Below the pieces are notes generated by a model that worked only from the letters and a program-made list of their open reading frames with translations, ran no database searches and had not been told where the DNA came from. The translations under genes and the position numbers were made by a program. From an uncultured Bacillus sp. (GTDB lineage: Bacteria > Bacillota > Bacilli > Bacillales_B > DSM-18226), in assembly GCF_946478885.1 (NCBI RefSeq), contig NZ_CAMLDX010000004.1:1-64000 (forward strand): a DNA stretch of 64,000 bases. The letters run 5' to 3'. Below are positions 59,185-64,000 of the stretch, piece by piece (position 1 is the first letter of the stretch; the number at the start of each line of letters is the position of its first letter).

Positions 59185-60906
59185 ATGAAACCAGCACTAG
59201 AACAAATCACAATTAACACGATTGATCAAAACGCAAATCTTTCAAACTATGATGAAGCTGTCAATGAGATGAATTGGAAAAATGTTGAACAGCATTTTAC
59301 ATGGTCTAAAACCGGGAATGTAAATATGGTATATGAAGCGATTGACCGCCATGTAGACGAAGGAAGAGGCAACAAAAAGGCTTTCATTTATTGTGACAGC
59401 AATCGAAATGAAGAATATACGTTTTCAAATTTACAATCTTTATCATGCCGTTATGCAAACGGGTTGCGCTCATATGGGATCGAAAAAGGTGATCGGGTAT
59501 TTATTTTCATGCCTCGTAGCCCAGAACTATACATCTCTATGCTTGGTATTATCAGAATCGGGGCCATTGCGGGGCCAATGTTCGAAGCGTTCATGGAGGA
59601 AGCTGTTAAAGATAGATTGTTAGACAGCGGAGCAAAAGCTGTTGTTACAACCCCTGAGCTTTTACACAGAATTCCGGTTGATGAATTGCCTGACTTACAA
59701 TACGTTATTGTCGTTGGTGCAGAGGAAAAAACAGCTGATTATCAAATTTTATATAAAGATTTAATGGAAAATTCAGACGATTATACAATTGAATGGGTTG
59801 ACCGTGAAGATGGAATGCTACTTATTTACACTTCGGGATCAACAGGAAAGCCAAAAGGAGTATTGCAGGTGCATGATGCCATGATGCATCAATATCTTTC
59901 TGGAAAATGGGTATATGATCTGCATGAGGACGATGTGTATTGGTGTACTGCAGACCCTGGTTGGGTAACCGGAACTTCTGCCGGTATGTGGTCACCTTGG
60001 TTAAACGGGGTAACCAATGTTCTTCGTGGGGGACGATTCAGTGCTGAAGAGTGGTTTGAAACGTTGGAAAGATACAAGGTATCCGTATGGTTCAGCGCCC
60101 CAACAGCTTTCCGGATGCTGATGAGCAACAGCAACGAATTGCCAAAAAAATATGACCTTTCTAATCTGCGCCATGTATTATCTGCAGGTGAACCATTAAA
60201 TCCTGAGGTCATTCGCTGGGGAATTGACACGTTGAACTTGCGCATTCATGATAACTGGTGGATGACTGAAACCGGTTCTGCAATTTGTGCAAACTTCCGC
60301 TGCAACCCAATTCGTCCGGGTTCAATGGGCAAGCCACTTCCAGGTATTACAATTAGTATCATTGATGATGACGGGGACGAACTACCGCCAAATACAATGG
60401 GAAATCTAGCTATTAAACCAAAATGGCCGGCAATGGTTCGAACGATTTGGAACAATCCTGAACGATATGAACAATATTTCTTAAACGGATGGTTCGTGAC
60501 TGGTGACTCAGCTTACATGGATCCTGACGGATATTTCTGGTTTGAAGGTCGTGTTGATGACGTCATTAATACATCTGGTGAACGTGTTGGACCATTTGAA
60601 GTAGAGAGCAAACTCGTAGAGCATCCTGCTGTGGCAGAGGCCGGGGTTATTGGAGTACCGGATCCTGTTCGCGGCGAAATCATTAAAGCCTTTATAACAT
60701 TGCGTCCTGGCTATACTGAAAACCCTGAATTATTAACGGAAATCCGTAATTTTGTTAAAACAAAGCTTGCTGCTCATGCTGCTCCCCGCCTATTTGAAGT
60801 ACGTGAAACGATGCCGAAGACACGTTCTGGCAAAATTATGCGTCGCGTATTAAAAGCTTGGGAGCTTGGGCTGCCAACTGGCGACTTGTCTACGATGGAA
60901 GACTAA
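59185..60906 (+). CDS. acsA: acetyl-CoA synthetase
   Basis: A 573-residue AMP-forming ligase activating acetate to acetyl-CoA. ATP-binding P-loop YTSGSTGKPKG (about 214), WWMTETGS (about 354) and YFWFEGRVDDVINTSGERV in the hinge are visible. The C-terminal catalytic Lys is in PKTRSGKIMRR (about 552), the known acetylation site of AcsA. It resembles B. subtilis AcsA throughout, including the ending LSTMED. RBS AGGAGG. With the PHB genes nearby it may feed acetyl-CoA into storage. Confidence 0.93.
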   Translation: MKPALEQITINTIDQNANLSNYDEAVNEMNWKNVEQHFTWSKTGNVNMVYEAIDRHVDEGRGNKKAFIYCDSNRNEEYTFSNLQSLSCRYANGLRSYGIEKGDRVFIFMPRSPELYISMLGIIRIGAIAGPMFEAFMEEAVKDRLLDSGAKAVVTTPELLHRIPVDELPDLQYVIVVGAEEKTADYQILYKDLMENSDDYTIEWVDREDGMLLIYTSGSTGKPKGVLQVHDAMMHQYLSGKWVYDLHEDDVYWCTADPGWVTGTSAGMWSPWLNGVTNVLRGGRFSAEEWFETLERYKVSVWFSAPTAFRMLMSNSNELPKKYDLSNLRHVLSAGEPLNPEVIRWGIDTLNLRIHDNWWMTETGSAICANFRCNPIRPGSMGKPLPGITISIIDDDGDELPPNTMGNLAIKPKWPAMVRTIWNNPERYEQYFLNGWFVTGDSAYMDPDGYFWFEGRVDDVINTSGERVGPFEVESKLVEHPAVAEAGVIGVPDPVRGEIIKAFITLRPGYTENPELLTEIRNFVKTKLAAHAAPRLFEVRETMPKTRSGKIMRRVLKAWELGLPTGDLSTMED

Positions 60907-60945
60907 TAACCAATATTGTCCATCTAAAAATGTTTTTTTCCATAA

Positions 60946-61027
60946 GGTGCTAGGTATCCACCATGTATCCATATCCACGCAGATGATGTAAAGTGATATA
61001 CAGTACAGGATGGTGGTGCCTGGCACC
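60946..61027. repeat. 83-bp hairpin repeat, copy 2 (GGTGCTAGG / CCTGGCACC)
   Basis: An 82-nt imperfect palindrome opening GGTGCTAGGTATCCACCAT and closing GGATGGTGGTGCCTGGCACC. It aligns along its length with 12320-12403, and both copies are followed by T-rich DNA and a TCCCTTGTCC/TCCCTGTCC box. Confidence 0.7.
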
Positions 61028-61172
61028 CTTTCTTTTGGAACAGCTCCCTTGTCCCCTATATTGCCAGTCAATGAATACTGAACGTTAGACAAAAAAGGCC
61101 AAGTTTTCCTTGGCCGAATGATGTTTATCTCCTTTCACGATGGCATAGCAGCAGGGTGAAGATGTGGGGAAT

Positions 61173-61913
61173 TTATATAACAGCGCCTCCATCAATGCTA
61201 ATGACAGCTCCTGTAATGAAGGAAGCTTCATCGGAAGCTAGATAGGCATAGCCGTTTGCAATATCCTCCGGGTGTCCCATCCTTTTCAGCGGAGATTTAT
61301 TCTTCATTATTTCCAATACTTTTTCGGGCATTTTTTTCGTCATGGCAGTAGCGATAAATCCAGGAGCAATGGCGTTTACACGAATCCCATATTTTCCGAG
61401 CTCTCTGGCCCATGTCTTCGTCATTCCATTTATACCGAATTTTGATGCTGCATAGTTTGTCTGACCGAAATTCCCATAAAGACCAACGACTGAAGATGCA
61501 TTTAAAATGACCCCGCTTTGCTGCTCGATCATTATCTTTGCTGCAGACTGCCCAACATTAAATACGCCTTTCAGATTAACGTCGATTACCCTGTCCCATT
61601 GCTCCTCCGTCATCTTGACAAGCTGTGCATCCTGGGTAATTCCTGCGTTATTAATGACAACATCGACCCGACCAAATTGTGCAACAGTATCATTTATAAA
61701 TTGTTCAACTTGTTCTCTTTTCGTGACATCTGCTTCAAACCCAATCGCTTCCCCTCCCAATCTTTGAATGTCCAATACCGTGCGGTCTACTTCTCCTTGC
61801 TTGAGATCTACAATCACGACCTTAGCACCTTCCAAGATAAATTTCTTTGCCGTCACTTCACCAATTCCACCTGAAGCACCAGTAATAATCGCTACTTTAT
61901 CTTTTAATCTCAT
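61173..61913 (-). CDS. short-chain dehydrogenase, acetoacetyl-CoA/3-oxoacyl reductase type
   Basis: A 246-residue classical SDR. The NADP site is TGASGGIGE (about 12), NNAG lies at about 88, the catalytic Ser is in [10 protein letters not shown] (about 140), and YAASK (about 153) supplies Tyr and Lys. It is FabG/PhaB-like. The location beside phaP-phaQ-phaR suggests acetoacetyl-CoA reduction to 3-hydroxybutyryl-CoA for PHB, but a FabG-type role cannot be excluded. Confidence 0.85.
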   Translation of the reverse strand: MRLKDKVAIITGASGGIGEVTAKKFILEGAKVVIVDLKQGEVDRTVLDIQRLGGEAIGFEADVTKREQVEQFINDTVAQFGRVDVVINNAGITQDAQLVKMTEEQWDRVIDVNLKGVFNVGQSAAKIMIEQQSGVILNASSVVGLYGNFGQTNYAASKFGINGMTKTWARELGKYGIRVNAIAPGFIATAMTKKMPEKVLEIMKNKSPLKRMGHPEDIANGYAYLASDEASFITGAVISIDGGAVI

Positions 61914-62326
61914 TTACATTTCACCTCATTAGTTTTTTTCAAAACATCATTAAAATCAGAAATAAGGGAAATTAGTTGGAATAAGCAGCATACTATTCTT
62001 TATTAAACGCGCCATAGAAAGATTCGGATTAAGACACTTATAGGTTCACGAGAAGGATGTGAGAGGTAAATTGGAGTAATAAACAGTTTGATATGCAGTG
62101 CAGCGACCAGCGCATGGTAACATATTTGCGGGCATTTTTCTTGTATTCCCTTTCAAAAATAATAAAGAGAATACACAAAAGAAAAACAGGGTAAGGAAAG
62201 CAGCCTGGCATAATTCGGATTCAACCACAAAAGATTGATTTCGGGATCCATTATATTACTGTATCCCTCAAAATATCCGCATTAGTTGCTGCAGGGCGCC
62301 TCCTTTTCTGTTAAAAGAGTGAATGA
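61914..62326. other. 413-bp gap between the SDR and phaP
   Basis: No supported gene, repeat or clear terminator was recognised. It separates phaP from the SDR gene on the same strand. Confidence 0.5.
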
Positions 62327-62833
62327 TTATTTCGATTGTAATGCATATGGTTTAAATAAGCTAAATTGAGATTGTTTGATTTGTTCAAGAACATCTTCAT
62401 ATACTTTTGTAAGCTCTTCACGAGCTTTCTTTTGTTGTTCTAACGTATCAATATATGTCTTTTCAAATTGATCACGTGAATTTAATAAAATATCGAAAGA
62501 CGCTTTTCCTGGAAGAAAGGCAATGGTTTGCGACTTATGACTGATATCTTCAATTTTATTTAACAGCTCGGAATAGTTTTGTCCGCCGACTTCTTTTTGA
62601 CCTTTTGCCAAAAGCTCTTCAAGATTCTCTTTCCAATCCGTTGCCAACTTTTTAGAATTTTCTTCAAATTGAAGATACTGATCACGTGTTCCTTGAATCC
62701 ATTCCTTCTGACTCTTAATGACTTGCAGGGATCTTTGCTCGATTTCTTCAAGCAACTTAAATTGGTTTAACCATCCTTTGCAAAATACATCGACTACATT
62801 TTCAGCCTTTAGATCTTCTTTTCTTACAGCCAT
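62327..62833 (-). CDS. phaP: phasin, PHB granule protein
   Basis: A 168-residue, almost fully helical, charged protein coating polyhydroxybutyrate granules. Long heptad-like stretches (FKLLEEIEQRSLQVIKSQ, QLEQQKK-like segments near 130) fit the PhaP of Bacillus. GGAGGGT before ATG 62833 sets the start. It follows phaQ by 139 nt and has its own inverted repeats upstream. Confidence 0.85.
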   Translation of the reverse strand: MAVRKEDLKAENVVDVFCKGWLNQFKLLEEIEQRSLQVIKSQKEWIQGTRDQYLQFEENSKKLATDWKENLEELLAKGQKEVGGQNYSELLNKIEDISHKSQTIAFLPGKASFDILLNSRDQFEKTYIDTLEQQKKAREELTKVYEDVLEQIKQSQFSLFKPYALQSK

Positions 62834-62867
62834 ATTACCCTCCAAATTAATTTATTTTTCTTTTTAT

Positions 62868-62937
62868 AAGGTCTCTTTTGACCTTTATATAAAAACTTGA
62901 ACATTTGCCAAAACATCAACAGGTTCTGACAAATGTT
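62868..62937 (-). promoter_or_regulatory. inverted repeats upstream of phaP
   Basis: AAGGTC-TCTTTT-GACCTT (62868-62885) is a perfect 6-bp palindrome, and AACATTTG / CAAATGTT (62900-62907 and 62930-62937) a second, wider one. They flank AT-rich -10-like DNA. PhaQ is a candidate ligand. Confidence 0.45.
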
Positions 62938-62972
62938 AAGTTTCACAAAAAAATTTGTGCGGATCTAAGAGG

Positions 62973-63392
62973 TTAATTTTTTTCGTTATTTTCTTCTTTC
63001 TTGGCTGTAAATCCTGATGCTCCAAAGAATGAACTGTACATGTTAAAAAATTGCTGCAGGATTTTTTGATACTGTTCAAGCGACCCTGCCCAAATATCCA
63101 AATATTGCTCCCCGGCAGAAGTGATTGAATAAATTCGTTTTGCGGGGCCTGTGGAGGTTGTGTCCCATACTGAAGTGACCAACTCATCCTTTTCCAACTG
63201 TCTTAGAATGCGATAGAAGTTTCCTTGATCAATTGAGTGAAAGCCAAATTGAGTCAGCTTCTGCATCAATTCATAGCCGTGTGCATTCCAATTTTTGAGA
63301 AGCAATAGCAGTACTGGAATAAGTAAATTTTTTGGTGTACTGACTACATTGTCCGTTGCTTTTTTGTCTTGTTTTTCATTTTTGGCTACCAA
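62973..63392 (-). CDS. phaQ: PHB-responsive PadR-type repressor
   Basis: A 139-residue PadR-like winged-helix protein: LLIPVLLLLLKNWNAHGYEL, then HSIDQGNFYRILRQLEKDELV is the recognition part, followed by a C-terminal helix for dimerisation. PhaQ of B. megaterium senses PHB and controls phaQ-phaP. TTG at 63392 is favoured (AGGTGA upstream); the GTG at 63401 is too close to it. It is divergent from phaR. Confidence 0.82.
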   Translation of the reverse strand: MVAKNEKQDKKATDNVVSTPKNLLIPVLLLLLKNWNAHGYELMQKLTQFGFHSIDQGNFYRILRQLEKDELVTSVWDTTSTGPAKRIYSITSAGEQYLDIWAGSLEQYQKILQQFFNMYSSFFGASGFTAKKEENNEKN

Positions 63393-63430
63393 TACTATCA
63401 CCTACAGATATGTGTATGACTGATATATGT

Positions 63431-63459
63431 AATTTACACCTATATGCTTTGATTGTCAA
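63431..63459 (-). promoter_or_regulatory. phaQ promoter
   Basis: On the minus strand TTGACA (63459-63454) and TAAATT (63436-63431) are 17 nt apart. The adjoining ACATATATCAGT and ACACATATCTGT half sites may be the PhaQ autoregulatory operator. Confidence 0.65.
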
Positions 63460-63711
63460 CTGCTTTATTTTAAAATATATAATTATTTAATAAATTCATA
63501 CCATTCTATCTATTATTGACAACATTTGCAGCTACTATGGACAGACCTTGTCTAACGATAGGGAATGACAAAGGAATTTTGTGTTTTTTTTTATGACTAT
63601 TTCTTGCACATTTTGCTTACTATTACAGTAGTGTGAATGTTTTTTTGGCTGTGTGAAACGTCATTCATGCTCACACATCTATTTCATTTTTATTTAGCAT
63701 TTGCTTTTTCT

Positions 63712-63896
63712 AGCTCTGTTAAACATAGTTGTTGATTTCCTTTTGAGGGGGACTTCGCTTTCCATAGCCGGTCGACGGACCTGCCTAGCACAATTCCTTC
63801 AGGATCTCGTTTGTCGCGCTTTTTCCGCAGAAGTATCATGCCATCTGCACCCATCAACAAGTTCATTCAATCAACAATGCTTTTTAACACAGCCCT
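63712..63896. mobile_element. MITE-like element 2, about 185 bp, upstream of phaR
   Basis: The left end AGCTCTGTTAAACATAGTTG and the right end (read inward) GGCTGTGTTAAAAAGCATTG are inverted repeats, both continuing into TTGAT. They match the termini of the element at 58419-58551. The interior differs. Its right end lies 30 nt before the phaR start codon and 14 nt before the RBS. Confidence 0.6.
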
Positions 63897-63926
63897 TAAA
63901 AAAACAAATATTAGGAGATGAATTAA

Positions 63927-64000
63927 TTGACACAACAATCATTGTTCGATCCGTTTGCATTTTGGAAGTCTTGGTATGACAGAACCGAAACACATTTAAG
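63927..64000 (+). CDS. phaR: PHA synthase subunit PhaR, N-terminal part
   Basis: A TTG start after TTAGGAGATG opens a frame running off the window. The visible 24 residues (MTQQSLFDPFAFWKSWYD and onward) match the start of the PhaR subunit of class IV PHA synthases (PhaRC) of Bacillus. The divergent arrangement phaQ-phaP / phaR supports this. Only the beginning is seen. Confidence 0.7.
   Translation, partial: MTQQSLFDPFAFWKSWYDRTETHL

Noticed and set aside
63701..63979. 92-codon plus-strand frame at the window end
   Set aside because: It runs through the MITE and out of frame with phaR, without an RBS.

Overview
The window looks like chromosome of a low-GC, spore-former-type Firmicute of the family Bacillaceae. 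The evidence is strong GGAGG ribosome binding sites, frequent TTG/GTG starts, Bce-type resistance genes, a glpK/glpD pair, glycine, lysine and cobalamin riboswitches, an anaerobic cobalamin operon whose order follows the one known from Bacillus (Priestia) megaterium, and a phaQ-phaP / phaR polyhydroxybutyrate locus. I cannot name the species. A selenocysteine-type formate dehydrogenase is uncommon in this family. No rRNA, tRNA, prophage or CRISPR array was seen.

Layout. 0-7.5 kb: a diguanylate cyclase with a C-terminal hemerythrin domain, a DJ-1/PfpI protein, a GntR-type regulator paired with a membrane protein, a glycine-riboswitch-controlled amino-acid permease and a DUF2071 protein. 7.7-12.2 kb: a complete Bce-type module (response regulator, intramembrane-sensing kinase, ABC ATPase, large permease) with a matching operator palindrome. 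12.4-19.7 kb (minus strand): MBL-fold hydrolase, class V aminotransferase, and a membrane-bound formate dehydrogenase operon fdnGHI whose alpha subunit is read through an in-frame TGA (selenocysteine); a perfect cre box lies upstream. 20.3-25.7 kb: aldo/keto reductase, Fur-box-preceded feoA-feoB with a small Cys-rich partner, an unknown protein and two tandem DUF3147 proteins.

25.8-40.6 kb is a vitamin B12 region. An eleven-gene minus-strand operon (cbiH60-X-J-C-D-ET-L-F-G-A-cobA) makes cobyrinic acid a,c-diamide. It is divergent from a plus-strand cobalt ECF transporter (cbiMNQO). Each side has its own cobalamin riboswitch, and a third riboswitch precedes cobT at 45-46 kb. The cobalt importer feeds the cobaltochelatase CbiX, and B12 represses all three units.

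40.7-48 kb holds catabolic genes: an acyl-CoA dehydrogenase-like protein, two overlapping IclR regulators, pobA, and an extradiol dioxygenase with its reactivating ferredoxin. 48.1-55.2 kb: a methyltransferase remnant, a lysine-riboswitch-controlled amino-acid ABC transporter, and convergent glpK and glpD with a truncated glpP relic. 55.2-57.3 kb: a DUF350 / glutathionylspermidine-synthase-like / small-lipoprotein operon next to an IS110 remnant. 59-64 kb: acetyl-CoA synthetase, an acetoacetyl-CoA-reductase-like SDR, phasin phaP, regulator phaQ and the start of phaR. This set links acetate activation to PHB storage.

Mobile traces are small: two MITE-like elements sharing terminal repeats (one sits directly upstream of phaR), two copies of an about 83-bp hairpin repeat, and an IS110 fragment. 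I found no clearly undescribed multigene system. The observations most worth a second look are the selenoprotein with a candidate SECIS and a neighbouring unassigned PLP enzyme, the MITE at the PHB promoter, the apparent ATG-to-ATA start of the GntR gene, and the broken glpP.
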